Assembly: GCA_000375685.1 (NCBI GenBank)
Contig: AQVQ01000003.1
Location: forward strand, 1 to 38,486
Source: a crenarchaeote SCGC AAA261-N23
GTDB lineage: Archaea > Thermoproteota > Thermoprotei > Gearchaeales > Gearchaeaceae
Length of the DNA stretch: 38,486 nt
Direction of reading: 5' to 3'
The notes under the pieces were generated by a model. It made no database searches, was not told the DNA's origin, and saw only the letters and a program-made list of their open reading frames with translations. Both the position numbers and the translations under genes were made by a program. This document shows positions 16,951 through 25,144 of this stretch, piece by piece; position 1 is the first letter of the stretch; every line of letters begins with the position of its first letter.

Positions 16951-17678
16951 GAAAAGCACAAGTATTGATTCCTATAGTTGCGATACTAGCTATAATGTTG
17001 ATATTATTCTCGTTATCTCTAAGGGAAATCGGTGTTGATTATATTATACAAGGTTCTGAACCAACTAGCAAATATATCCAACTTTTTTATTTCATTGAAG
17101 AATCTTTAGCTAATGGCACTCAAACAGGCTTCAAATACATCAATATGAATTACAATAAAAGCGATTTTAATCCTAAAACCAACATATTAGCGATTTATTT
17201 AACCAAAATTTTTGCACTGCATTACTACAACTACACCCTCAATAAGGCTTCTGCAATAATAGGCCAAACTGATATGAAATTTTACATCAATTCTACAAGT
17301 AATCCATATTTGCTTTACTTGAATGGAAGTTTAAATAAAGGCAAAGGTTCGTATTTCAATCTGACATTTTTCAAGAATGGTATATTTAGACTTAATTTTT
17401 ACATGATAGTTAGCGAAGCAAAAATTGTGATCTCCAATTCTAGCATATATAATTATTATTTAGTTATCTTGAACTATAAATATGAAGTTTATTTTGGAAA
17501 CGAAAGAATTAACATTACAAATCAATTTGAGACTTTAGTTAACGGAAGTGAAAATGGCAATTTTGCTTATCTAAGAGGCCAAACATATTTAGAATTTATA
17601 CTACCTGCAAACTGCATAGGAAAAACGATCATAGGCTTAAAGGATTCCTATGGAATTATTGGCTGGGTGCTAGTGTAA
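16947..17678 (+). CDS. Pilin-like extracellular protein 3
   Basis: A 243-residue protein with a short basic leader (MRKAQ) followed at once by the hydrophobic helix VLIPIVAILAIMLILFSL, the arrangement of class III-processed subunits (possible cut after RKA). The remaining 215 residues are rich in Asn, Tyr and Ser with many N-X-S/T motifs, suggesting a heavily glycosylated extracellular domain. Start and stop overlap the neighbours (ATGA before, TAATG after). No family recognised; a minor pilin or pilus-tip protein is the best guess from context. Confidence 0.72.
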   Translation: MRKAQVLIPIVAILAIMLILFSLSLREIGVDYIIQGSEPTSKYIQLFYFIEESLANGTQTGFKYINMNYNKSDFNPKTNILAIYLTKIFALHYYNYTLNKASAIIGQTDMKFYINSTSNPYLLYLNGSLNKGKGSYFNLTFFKNGIFRLNFYMIVSEAKIVISNSSIYNYYLVILNYKYEVYFGNERINITNQFETLVNGSENGNFAYLRGQTYLEFILPANCIGKTIIGLKDSYGIIGWVLV

Positions 17679-18127
17679 TGCCATCAATTATATTATCAAA
17701 CATAGTGGTAACGGTAAGTTTGATCATTTTAATATCAATATCTTTCTCTCTTAGTTACGCTGAATTGCTTAACTATTACAGTTATTTGGATCAAGATGTT
17801 TTAATTAAAGATTTAGTCAAAATTAATAATGCAATAAATTATATATACGGAAAAATTCAAACATCCATAAACATCGAGTTAATACTAACGCCCGGAAGCA
17901 GAATAGACTTCTATCTAAACGGAACAATTATGTTTTACCCTTCAGTAGATAGCAGAACTTTGAAGTCTTTTATTCTTGATCCTAACAATCTAATTGTCAA
18001 TATCGGTTCAAATTTTATATATTATAAAGTAACCTTCTCTGGAGAGAGAGTTGTAGCAACACAAATGAGCCATATAAGTTTACTTTATAGTAAGCCAAAC
18101 GAGATTGAAGTTTTCTTATCTAATTAG
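17678..18127 (+). CDS. Pilin-like protein 4
   Basis: 149 residues, starting at an ATG that overlaps the previous stop by 1 bp. It has an N-terminal hydrophobic helix, ILSNIVVTVSLIILISISFS, and then a soluble domain with PGSRIDFYLNGTIMFYP and ISLLYSKPNEIEVFL, resembling the putative extracellular domains of archaeal pilin-like proteins. The charged leader is absent, so it may be an uncleaved anchor protein. It ends the first tightly overlapping block of the pilus locus; 210 bp with no gene follow. Confidence 0.7.
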   Translation: MPSIILSNIVVTVSLIILISISFSLSYAELLNYYSYLDQDVLIKDLVKINNAINYIYGKIQTSINIELILTPGSRIDFYLNGTIMFYPSVDSRTLKSFILDPNNLIVNIGSNFIYYKVTFSGERVVATQMSHISLLYSKPNEIEVFLSN

Positions 18128-18338
18128 AAATACAGTTTAATTGGTGAAATGAGAAAGTTAAGTATTGTTAATAGCTAATATCCTTTATTCAATTGATTCA
18201 ATGAGTCGTTGAAAGGAAGATTAACGGCTTAATATTTCCATCTAATATGCTTTGATTTGATCAATTAAATCTTTTTAATTCGCAAAAAAGAGAATCAAAA
18301 GACTAGTCGTTTTTATAAAAACTTTTAAAAAAATTTTG
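18128..18338. other. Intergenic gap with promoter of the surface protein
   Basis: The longest gene-free stretch inside the pilus locus. It is AT-rich and has no open frame of note, no tRNA-like fold and no repeat that I could see. Near its right end, TTTTATAAAA at 18311-18320 is a good TATA box about 23 nt before the ATG at 18339, so the downstream surface protein probably has its own leaderless transcript. Confidence 0.45.
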
Positions 18339-20333
18339 ATGAACTTAAGCAACTTCAGGACAAAGTTATTGATATTACTAACATTATCCTTGCTTATAGC
18401 AGCTACGATAAACATCCCAACCGTTTTTTCAAACCTAAATGGTCCTTTACTATGTTTTAGAGGATATCTCATAACGCCTATAGGTACGGAGCAATCTTAT
18501 GGCCAAGGGGCAATTATTAACTTCGATGGTAGCACTTATGTTTTAAACTCATGTACAGATTACAAAGTTGGGATTTTCAATCTGATTGCATACGTTGATT
18601 TGGATTACATATTTGTTAAATGGAGTTCAAGCTCAAATATAGTAATAAAAAATCCGTATAATTCTTCTACTTCAGTTCAGCTTTTATCACAAACTTCTGA
18701 TAGATCATACATAAATTTATATATTAGGAAACCTTGGCTGTATTTTCATACATATCTCATTACATCAGTAGGATATGAAGTAGCAAAAGATGCTCAAATA
18801 ATTTTCAATGGGGGTATTTACAATGACAACGGAGTAACTGCTTACGTTCCTGGAACATATACCATAAAAGCTAATTATCCAAGTAATTATAAGTTTGACC
18901 ACTGGGCAAGTTCAAGCACAATCTTAATAAATGACGTTCTAAGTCCTTCAACAACTGCAACACTAAGAATACAGAGTTTAGCAAAAGATCAGCAAATCTC
19001 GCTATATATTAAAGGTAGACTTTTTAATGTGACTTTCTTTCAAAAAGGAGTCCCAAGCAATCTAATATGGAAAGTATCAATAGGAAATATAACAAAGTCT
19101 GCGCTAGGTAGCAACGGTATAAGCTTTAATCTACTTGAAGGAGATTATCAGTTTAAAGTAACACCAATTGCTTTTGATAACAATTTATATTATCCTAACC
19201 CTGATAGTGGAGTTATATATGTTAGAGATAACATGGTTGTAAATATAACATTCTACATGATACCTGAAAATAATGGTAATCCTTCTCAAATTAGCAATTT
19301 AAACAAAGTTCAAGCTAAGTTATTTATTATAGACCCTAATCGAAATAGTTCAAATCTAACTAAAAATGATTACTTTATTGGCATAGTTGGAGAGAAAATT
19401 AAATTTGTACTTTATTTGAATATTCAAGGAATAACTTTATCTCTTTTATCTCCAATAAAGATTCTAATTGAAAATATAATTATTAAAGCAACTCCAAGCA
19501 ATGCTTTTTTAGTTAACAACTATAATTCAACTGAAATACAAACTATAATAAAAATACCAAACATAACTTTAAATAATACGTTAAGCGGTTCTACATCTTT
19601 ATACATAATTCTTAATAACCAAAATAATATTGCGCTAAGCTTTAACAAAGGAAATTACACTGTGGACCTTACTGCGAATCTTGCTATTTATTACAATAAA
19701 ATCTCATCTATAATTCTACCAATTCAAGCATCTACAAACTTAATAATCGATGAAGCAAAAATAGCATTAAATGATTCACTATATTTCAACGATCAATTAA
19801 TTTTGATATTTAGATATTATTGGAAAACACTGAATTATCCTATTTACAATAAAAGTGGATTACTAAGCGTTATTATACTACCTTTTGGCGTAGAAGGAAA
19901 TTTCATAGATAACCGTGGTTATCTTAAGGTAACAATTAATGAAAACGTTGTGAAAAACTTGGTTAACGAAATCACTGGTCAAATCGAAATTGTAGGCATA
20001 TTTTTCGATGGAGCAAATGTTTATAACAGTATTAGCTACATCAATTACTCCACCGTCGCAATTAGCATGATAAATTCAGATAAAAGCTACGGTGTAAAAA
20101 TTAAGGTTGTTAATTTTGCTAATTTAAGGCCTATAAGTGATGCGGAAGTAATGGTAGTTATTAATGACATAATTTTTGGAATTTACAAAACAGATATGAA
20201 CGGGGAGATAAATATTATTTACGGTGGTTCAATTTATTCCCTACGTGTAGCAATATATTATTTACATTCCAATAACTTTATACTGCTACCCTCTAAGTAC
20301 TCTAACGTAACACTTTTGGTATCTGGTTTATAG
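18339..20333 (+). CDS. Large secreted surface protein with repeated beta domains (thermopsin-associated type)
   Basis: 664 residues from the ATG at 18339 (the track uses the adjacent TTG). A Sec signal peptide, basic then LLILLTLSLLIAATI, ends near residue 32. Two related domains follow, each beginning YLIT.(I/V)G and ending W(S/A)SSS.I.I (about 43-130 and 138-225). A third domain has VTFFQKGVPSNLIWKVSI and NLLEGDYQFKV, the F.(E/K).G(L/V)P...W.V...G.Y.F.V pattern found in many archaeal secreted proteins including regions next to thermopsins. The last 350 residues are beta-rich and full of N-X-S/T sites. There is no C-terminal membrane anchor and no visible protease motif. Located between pilin genes, it may be an adhesin or pilus-associated surface layer component; this is inference. 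Confidence 0.75.
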   Translation: MNLSNFRTKLLILLTLSLLIAATINIPTVFSNLNGPLLCFRGYLITPIGTEQSYGQGAIINFDGSTYVLNSCTDYKVGIFNLIAYVDLDYIFVKWSSSSNIVIKNPYNSSTSVQLLSQTSDRSYINLYIRKPWLYFHTYLITSVGYEVAKDAQIIFNGGIYNDNGVTAYVPGTYTIKANYPSNYKFDHWASSSTILINDVLSPSTTATLRIQSLAKDQQISLYIKGRLFNVTFFQKGVPSNLIWKVSIGNITKSALGSNGISFNLLEGDYQFKVTPIAFDNNLYYPNPDSGVIYVRDNMVVNITFYMIPENNGNPSQISNLNKVQAKLFIIDPNRNSSNLTKNDYFIGIVGEKIKFVLYLNIQGITLSLLSPIKILIENIIIKATPSNAFLVNNYNSTEIQTIIKIPNITLNNTLSGSTSLYIILNNQNNIALSFNKGNYTVDLTANLAIYYNKISSIILPIQASTNLIIDEAKIALNDSLYFNDQLILIFRYYWKTLNYPIYNKSGLLSVIILPFGVEGNFIDNRGYLKVTINENVVKNLVNEITGQIEIVGIFFDGANVYNSISYINYSTVAISMINSDKSYGVKIKVVNFANLRPISDAEVMVVINDIIFGIYKTDMNGEINIIYGGSIYSLRVAIYYLHSNNFILLPSKYSNVTLLVSGL

Positions 20334-20364
20334 AAGGTTAAATAATAAAGCAAAAAATTTTTTT

Positions 20365-21057
20365 GTGAATGTATCAGATTTATTAACTAAAGCATTAATC
20401 ATTGTATTTGTTTTATCGTTTGCCACAATATCGGTTTATTACTTCTATTCTTCAAACTATTATATAATTTACCATAAATCGCCACAGTTTAATAAACAGG
20501 ATATTCTTAATTATCTTGCAAGAACAATTTATAGTGCATACTTCAACAATTTGTACGAATTCTCTGTACTAGTTAATCTAGGAAACAGTACATTATATTT
20601 AGATAATTTGCTTAATACCAGCTTAACCTGTGAAACTAGATTTCAATACATGCAAATACCTTTATCTTATATAATAATAGGATTTGCGAGCAACTTTTCA
20701 GCAATATCTAATGTTTTAGTATCGAATAAAACTGTTTATTTGATTAATGGAGATTTTTTGATTCCATTGGTATTTTATAATATCAATGTTACAAAGTTGC
20801 CCAATAACCGTACTTTATATTATATACAAGTAATTTATCTCACTTCAAATTCTTCATACTTAATTCAAAACGAAAATGAAATAACCTTTGATTTCATTAA
20901 AAAAGTGGCACAAGTTACTTGGATTATATTAGATAACGATATCCTTGTTTGCAAAATAAACAATAACGTTGTCTTCAATATCATCATTTTTAAAGGAGAT
21001 GTTGTTCAATTCAGTTTTACTAAGATAGAAATCAATATCCTAAAAGCAACTGTATAA
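20365..21057 (+). CDS. Membrane-anchored extracellular protein (pilus locus)
   Basis: A 230-residue protein with one N-terminal hydrophobic helix, ALIIVFVLSFATISVYYFYS, and a 200-residue extracellular-type domain with several N-X-S/T sites (GNSTLYL, FSAIS, NRTLYY). The start is GTG at 20365, with an AT-rich GTTAAATAATAA about 22 nt before it that could be a TATA box. The stop overlaps the next ATG by 1 bp. No family recognised. The leader lacks basic residues, so it is more likely an uncleaved membrane anchor than a canonical pilin. Confidence 0.7.
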   Translation: MNVSDLLTKALIIVFVLSFATISVYYFYSSNYYIIYHKSPQFNKQDILNYLARTIYSAYFNNLYEFSVLVNLGNSTLYLDNLLNTSLTCETRFQYMQIPLSYIIIGFASNFSAISNVLVSNKTVYLINGDFLIPLVFYNINVTKLPNNRTLYYIQVIYLTSNSSYLIQNENEITFDFIKKVAQVTWIILDNDILVCKINNNVVFNIIIFKGDVVQFSFTKIEINILKATV

Positions 21058-21455
21058 TGGATAAAGCTGTAATAGAGATAATTAATACATTCGCGTTGAT
21101 ATTTTTAGGGGCGATTTTGTTAACGTCTTCTTTTATAATGTTCTATAACTTTCAAAATGTAAATTATTCAATTTTTCTGAAAAACTATAAAGAAAAAGTG
21201 GAAAACATTTTGAACGAAATATATTTTTATAAAAAATACTATAACTCGAATATCAGCTTTGAAATTTACTCTGAATACCTTGTCTTGATAAATGTTGTTA
21301 ATTCTACATTAATAAGAATATCGGTAGCAAGTTATTCAGAAAATGTTACTTCTATATTACCTGTAATAGGTGGAGGAATAGGATATTACTTTATCTTCTC
21401 ATATTCAAATAACGAAATAAAAATATTTCCAATTAACAATACGGTAGCGGCTTAA
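21057..21455 (+). CDS. Small pilin-like membrane protein
   Basis: A 132-residue protein: short polar start (MDKAVIEIIN), hydrophobic helix FALIFLGAILLTSSFIMFY, a coiled charged stretch (KNYKEKVENILNEIYFYKKY), then a beta-rich region with N-X-S/T sites ending INNTVAA. It overlaps the gene before it by 1 bp and precedes the major pilin by 27 bp. The helix plus extracellular domain fits a minor pilin or assembly factor. No known family is evident. Confidence 0.7.
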   Translation: MDKAVIEIINTFALIFLGAILLTSSFIMFYNFQNVNYSIFLKNYKEKVENILNEIYFYKKYYNSNISFEIYSEYLVLINVVNSTLIRISVASYSENVTSILPVIGGGIGYYFIFSYSNNEIKIFPINNTVAA

Positions 21456-21460
21456 ATATT
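21451..21460 (+). promoter_or_regulatory. TATA box of the class III pilin gene
   Basis: CTTAAATATT is centred about 27 nt before the ATG at 21483, overlapping the end of the preceding gene. A separate promoter would allow the pilin to be made in excess over the assembly machinery. Confidence 0.45.
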
Positions 21461-21482
21461 AAAATAAAAAGACGAAGTAGCG

Positions 21483-21914
21483 ATGAGAAAAGTTATTAAG
21501 AAAAGACGAGGAGATATATCTGGTCCAATAGTTGCAGTATTATTAATAATCGCCTCTATTGCAATCGCAAGCGTAGTAATTACTTGGATGTATAGTTTAG
21601 GCACATCAGCTAGCAAACAAGGTGCGCTGCTTGTTGTTGGTACTCCTGTGATCGCAAAGAATGGAAATAATTATACATTATATATAACAGTTAAAAATTC
21701 TGGTAACGTTCCTGTAAACGTAACAGGAGTTATAGTCAATGGAGTACCTTGGACAATCATTTCTAATACACCAAATTTAGTAACTGTAGGGGTGGGCGCT
21801 GTGGTATCCTTTAGCGCTTCTTACAGCACTAGCATAACCTTAAATACCAATGTTAACGGGGTATTACAAACAACTGCAGGTACTATACCTTTTGTAGCAA
21901 TAGTACAAAGTTAA
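21483..21914 (+). CDS. Archaeal type IV pilin, probable major subunit
   Basis: 143 residues with a textbook class III signal: a basic stretch MRKVIKKRRG, a probable cut after Gly10, then the hydrophobic assembly helix PIVAVLLIIASIAIASVVITW. The C-terminal domain is a compact beta-rich pilin fold with repeated KNSGNVPVNVTGVIVNG-type strands and N-glycosylation sites. Sequence composition (Val, Thr, Ser, Asn, no Cys) is typical of a fibre subunit. The prepilin peptidase-like protein at 464 is the expected processing enzyme. It closes the pilus locus and has its own TATA-like box and a T-rich run after the stop codon, which fits a strongly expressed separate transcript. Confidence 0.88.
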   Translation: MRKVIKKRRGDISGPIVAVLLIIASIAIASVVITWMYSLGTSASKQGALLVVGTPVIAKNGNNYTLYITVKNSGNVPVNVTGVIVNGVPWTIISNTPNLVTVGVGAVVSFSASYSTSITLNTNVNGVLQTTAGTIPFVAIVQS

Positions 21915-21933
21915 TTTTTTTATTTAATTTTTT
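21915..21933 (+). terminator. T-rich terminator after the pilin gene
   Basis: Immediately after the stop codon come TTTTTTTA and then TTTAATTTTTT, oligo-T runs of the kind that stop archaeal RNA polymerase. They lie between the plus-strand pilin and the minus-strand tRNA-Leu(CAA). Confidence 0.45.
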
Positions 21934-22018
21934 GCAGGGGGTGGGATTTGAACCCACGAAGGCCTTTAGCCACTGGATCTTGAGTCCAGCCCCTTAGACC
22001 ACGCTCGGGCACCCCTGC
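21933..22018 (-). tRNA. tRNA-Leu (anticodon CAA)
   Basis: Acceptor GCAGGGG/CCCCTGC, anticodon stem CTGGA/TCCAG with loop CTCAAGA (CAA), long class II variable arm, T arm GTGGGTTCAAATCCCAC, discriminator A. No intron. It starts 1 bp downstream of the UMP kinase stop codon on the same strand, so it could be processed from a shared transcript. Confidence 0.95.
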
Positions 22019-22019
22019 A

Positions 22020-22691
22020 TTAGGGTGTAATTATTGTTCCAATATCATCATTTTCTAAAGCTCTTTTTATATTTTCCTCTTTTTTTCCGTTAAATACTCT
22101 TACAACTATTTTTGACCTCCTAATTATATGTAAAGATTGTGGATCAAAAAGCTTGTATTCTCCTGCAGAAATGGATATGGATTTCTCTAGAATTTTTGCT
22201 AATTCATCAATACTTAATTTTTTGATAAAAACAGCATCTTTGTATAAATTAGGATCCTTATCATAAACACCCTCGACATTAGTTGCATATAACAAAGATG
22301 CCCTACTTAATTCAGAAACTAAACATGCTACAGTAGTTGTCGATATTGAAGGAAATAAACCGCCGCATATTATCCTTTTCCCCTCGTTTATTTTTTCGAC
22401 CAATTCATCAAAAGTTTTTACGAAAGAGAAATCTGATTTATTGCTTAAACTTTCATGGATTATCTGCGCGTTAATTTGACTTATATGTATACCAATAAAA
22501 TCTAAATACGATTCGGGTAAACTTAAAGATCTTCCGATATTTATATAGCTTCTAGCCCATTTGCCTCCTCCTATTACGATATGAAAATTCTTGTATTTTG
22601 AAGAAAGTTTGTCAAGAATTCTTGCGTAGCTTATAAAAGTTTCTTCACTTTCTGTTATCAGATGGCCGCCTATTTTTAAAACCCACTGCAT
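22020..22691 (-). CDS. pyrH: Archaeal UMP kinase
   Basis: A 223-residue amino acid kinase-fold enzyme that makes UDP from UMP. The start LKIGGHLI is the phosphate-binding Gly loop; VIGGGKWARSYI and DFIGIHISQINAQI match the UMP-binding part of archaeal UMP kinases. TNVEGVYDKDPNLYKDA is the conserved nucleotide-binding segment of the family, and the protein ends GTIITP as its relatives do. Length is normal for the archaeal type. It lies downstream of aRF1 on the same strand, 45 bp apart, with an AT-rich TTTTTAAAC/TTTTATATTG stretch upstream that may be its own promoter. Confidence 0.9.
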   Translation of the reverse strand: MQWVLKIGGHLITESEETFISYARILDKLSSKYKNFHIVIGGGKWARSYINIGRSLSLPESYLDFIGIHISQINAQIIHESLSNKSDFSFVKTFDELVEKINEGKRIICGGLFPSISTTTVACLVSELSRASLLYATNVEGVYDKDPNLYKDAVFIKKLSIDELAKILEKSISISAGEYKLFDPQSLHIIRRSKIVVRVFNGKKEENIKRALENDDIGTIITP

Positions 22692-22736
22692 ATAACGACA
22701 ATATAAAATATGATGAATAGTTTAAAAAGAAACCTT

Positions 22737-23972
22737 TCAGTATTTCAATATTCCTATTATTCCTTGGAAATTAGACTTTATGGATTCACTTTCTCCTATA
22801 TTTTTACTTAAATATATTACATCAGCACCTATTTCCATAGACTTATCGACCAATTCATCGGTTATATCTGTTTGTGAAATAATTTTCACATTCTCAGAGC
22901 CACAATAATTGCATTTTAAACTTTGCTTAATTTTCAATAGAGGCTCATTTCCCGAAACTAATTGATTCATGTTATTGCAATTTAAACATAAATATTCTAT
23001 CTTTGTTATAGAAACATCTTCCACAATGATCAACTTGGATAAATTCTTTTGATTTATAGCTTCGATAACCTCCTTAACTCCTATTGCTAACCTCTTTGGA
23101 TCTTCGTTTAACAATTTCAAGAAATTATCTACCTCTTCTCTTTGCTTAACTAATTCTACTTTTTGGAATAATTCTCTACCTTTTTGCAAAAGTTCATATA
23201 CACCTTCTTCTCCTGAATAGCCCAAATCGACTACGCCTACTATTAATTTTTTTAAATCTCCAGGAATGTAATCACCATCTAAAAAATCATTTTTTGTAGG
23301 ACCAGGTCCTCCTACAACTAATCCGTCAACCTTGTTATCTTGAAGATAATACTTAACCATCCTTTCTCCTATTCTTTTATAAAACTCATGGGCCATTATT
23401 TCAATAACCCTTTCGAACCTCCTTGCAGATTGGCCCCCAGCTCTATGCTTTCCTGGGATACCTGATGTGATGGTTTCTATAATATTTAGATTGCTTCCTT
23501 CAAGAATAGCAAATGAAGCTTCTTCCCTATCTATAACAACTAAGCCATACTTATTACCAACTTTTAACATTTCTTCCAATATTTCAACATGAAATCTTGA
23601 ATCGCATCTGTATAAGTATGTTGAAATAGGCTTTGGAGGTTCAATTAAGTATATTTCAAATTTCTCATTTCCTGGAGCGTCGCCTGCGACATAACCTGCA
23701 AATACTATTAATCCGTTTCCTGAAGCCTTATTAAAGAATTTCAATCGTTGCATTATACTTACTAGAGATTCTTGCACATGATGGCGCGTAGTTCTGTCCT
23801 TTATGTTACCAGCTTGTGAATATTCGCTTTTTAATACGTCCATTATATCAGCAATTTGCCTCCCTGCAGGAATGTAAAGAGAAATTAGCTCGGTACCTCT
23901 GCCCTCTTTACTCTTCAATTCTTTTATTAACCTCCTTAACTTTATTAGTTCACCTGAACTGAGATCGGACAT
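22737..23972 (-). CDS. prf1: Peptide chain release factor aRF1
   Basis: A 411-residue class I release factor that reads all three stop codons and triggers peptide release. Domain 1 contains GNIKDRTTRHH (about 55-65), the equivalent of the eukaryotic NIKS stop-codon motif with Asp in place of Ser. Domain 2 carries the catalytic GGQ in GKHRAGGQSARRF (about 174-186). Domain 3 has the CLNCNN...CNYCGSE zinc-ribbon pair and GADVIYLS near the end. Length is standard for archaea. A TATA box TTTATAAA lies about 35 nt before the ATG. Confidence 0.96.
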   Translation of the reverse strand: MSDLSSGELIKLRRLIKELKSKEGRGTELISLYIPAGRQIADIMDVLKSEYSQAGNIKDRTTRHHVQESLVSIMQRLKFFNKASGNGLIVFAGYVAGDAPGNEKFEIYLIEPPKPISTYLYRCDSRFHVEILEEMLKVGNKYGLVVIDREEASFAILEGSNLNIIETITSGIPGKHRAGGQSARRFERVIEIMAHEFYKRIGERMVKYYLQDNKVDGLVVGGPGPTKNDFLDGDYIPGDLKKLIVGVVDLGYSGEEGVYELLQKGRELFQKVELVKQREEVDNFLKLLNEDPKRLAIGVKEVIEAINQKNLSKLIIVEDVSITKIEYLCLNCNNMNQLVSGNEPLLKIKQSLKCNYCGSENVKIISQTDITDELVDKSMEIGADVIYLSKNIGESESIKSNFQGIIGILKY

Positions 23973-24003
23973 TAAACTAAAACTAAAATAAATTCAAGCA
24001 CAT

Positions 24004-24014
24004 AATTTATAAAC
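24004..24014 (-). promoter_or_regulatory. TATA box of aRF1
   Basis: Read on the minus strand, GTTTATAAATT is centred about 37 nt upstream of the prf1 ATG, giving a predicted leader of about 10 nt. It lies between prf1 and tRNA-Ala. Confidence 0.5.
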
Positions 24015-24055
24015 ATAACTTTGCTTTCAATACTAATTATTTTTAATGAATGAAA

Positions 24056-24127
24056 TGGACCGGGTGGGATTCGAACCCACGACCTTCCGCGTGCGAAGCG
24101 GACATTCTACCACTGAACTACCGGCCC
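24056..24127 (-). tRNA. tRNA-Ala (anticodon CGC)
   Basis: Acceptor GGGCCGG/CCGGTCC; the third pair is the G3.U70 wobble that identifies tRNA-Ala to AlaRS. Anticodon stem TCCGC/GCGGA with loop TTCGCAC (CGC), T arm GTGGGTTCGAATCCCAC, discriminator A. No intron. It follows tRNA-His by 9 nt on the same strand. Confidence 0.96.
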
Positions 24128-24136
24128 TAAAGAAAG

Positions 24137-24208
24137 GGCCCAGGATGGGATTCGAACCCATGCAATAGGCTCCACAGGCCTACGAGCTGCCACTACTCAA
24201 CCTGGGCC
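24137..24208 (-). tRNA. tRNA-His (anticodon GTG) with encoded G-1
   Basis: Acceptor GCCCAGG/CCTGGGC, plus an extra G at -1 (24208) opposite discriminator C73 (24137), as needed by HisRS. Anticodon stem TAGGC/GCCTA with loop CTGTGGA (GTG); T arm ATGGGTTCGAATCCCAT. Probably co-transcribed with tRNA-Ala. Confidence 0.95.
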
Positions 24209-24264
24209 ATTACATTATTTTTATCTAAAAATCTAGATAAATAATTTGCAGTGATATATGAAGA

Positions 24265-24603
24265 ATGATTAGAAAGAACAAAAAAATAAAACAAAAAGAT
24301 CTAGCTTACCAAAGATTGAAAATTCTAATCGGATTGGCCTTAAAAAAATATAAGGAGGATTACCAATTTGCTATAAACTGCATAAGAATAGCCATCAGAA
24401 TTAAAAGAAAATTTAATTTAAGATTACCGGAAAATTTGAGGAAGCTTTACTGTAAAAGTTGCTTCAATCTTCTTATTCCTCCCCATGGCGTAAAGATTAG
24501 AGTTCATGGGAAAGGTGCAAAAATAAAAATTGTGAAAATTTGTACAAACTGTGGAAGAGTAATAAGAGAAGAAAAGGAAAAAAAATTAGTTACCCTTATA
24601 TAA
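24265..24603 (+). CDS. rnp4: RNase P protein component 4 (Rpp21/Rpr2)
   Basis: A 112-residue subunit of archaeal RNase P, which trims tRNA 5' leaders. The N-terminal helices (RLKILIGLALKKYKEDYQFA) are followed by the zinc ribbon, YCKSCFNLLIPP (about 66-77) and KICTNCGRVIRE (about 95-106), the spacing expected for Rpp21. The ATG at 24265 is used; an ATG at 24258 is out of frame and closed at once. It opens the information-processing superoperon, with 25 bp to eS19. An AT-rich TCTAGATAAATAA about 30 nt upstream may be the operon promoter. Confidence 0.9.
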   Translation: MIRKNKKIKQKDLAYQRLKILIGLALKKYKEDYQFAINCIRIAIRIKRKFNLRLPENLRKLYCKSCFNLLIPPHGVKIRVHGKGAKIKIVKICTNCGRVIREEKEKKLVTLI

Positions 24604-24628
24604 ATGGTAAGAATAAAAGTATCTACAT

Positions 24629-25144
24629 ATGACTGATCCTAGATACGTCCCAGCAGATATGCTCATCAATGAGATAACAAATTATCTAAAAGAGAATGTA
24701 AAAGAGATTAAGCCGCCTGAATGGGCGGCCTTCGTTAAGACCTCAACCGGAAAAGAAAGATTACCTATACAAAACGACTGGTGGTATAGAAGAAGCGCCT
24801 CAATCTTGAGAAAACTATACTTAATAGGACCTGCGAGTGTGAAAACTTTTAGAACAATTTATGGAACTAGAAAAAGATACGGCCAAAGAATGGAACACCA
24901 TGTAAAGGGTAGTGGAAGTATAATAAGAGAGATCTTACAACAGCTAGAAAAGGCTGGCTTGGTGGAAAAAACAAAAGAGGGAAGAATTTTGACTAAACAA
25001 GGAAGGTCAATAATAAATAAGTTATCAACTAAAATATTTAATGAATTAATAAAGATTAGACCAGAATTAATTAAATATAAGCCTGGGGGTGGTAAAGTTG
25101 GAGGAGGACCAAGAACTGGAAGAGCTAAGGAGAAGAAAACTTGA
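24629..25144 (+). CDS. rps19e: Ribosomal protein eS19
   Basis: 171 residues, small-subunit protein shared by archaea and eukaryotes. Family signatures are YVPADMLINEI, KPPEWAAFVKTS.GKERLP, WWYRRSASILRKLYL, GPASVKTFRTIYGTRKRYG and the C-terminal winged-helix end ILQQLEKAGLVEK...GRILTKQGR. It has a basic tail, KYKPGGGKVGGGPRTGRAKEKK, longer than in many homologues. The last 56 bp of this tail are also read in another frame as the start of the PDCD5 gene. Confidence 0.96.
   Translation: MTDPRYVPADMLINEITNYLKENVKEIKPPEWAAFVKTSTGKERLPIQNDWWYRRSASILRKLYLIGPASVKTFRTIYGTRKRYGQRMEHHVKGSGSIIREILQQLEKAGLVEKTKEGRILTKQGRSIINKLSTKIFNELIKIRPELIKYKPGGGKVGGGPRTGRAKEKKT

Noticed and set aside
18128-18338. Small gene or noncoding RNA in the gap of the pilus locus
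   Set aside because: No coding frame, no clear fold and no repeat was found; only a TATA box near the right end is supported.
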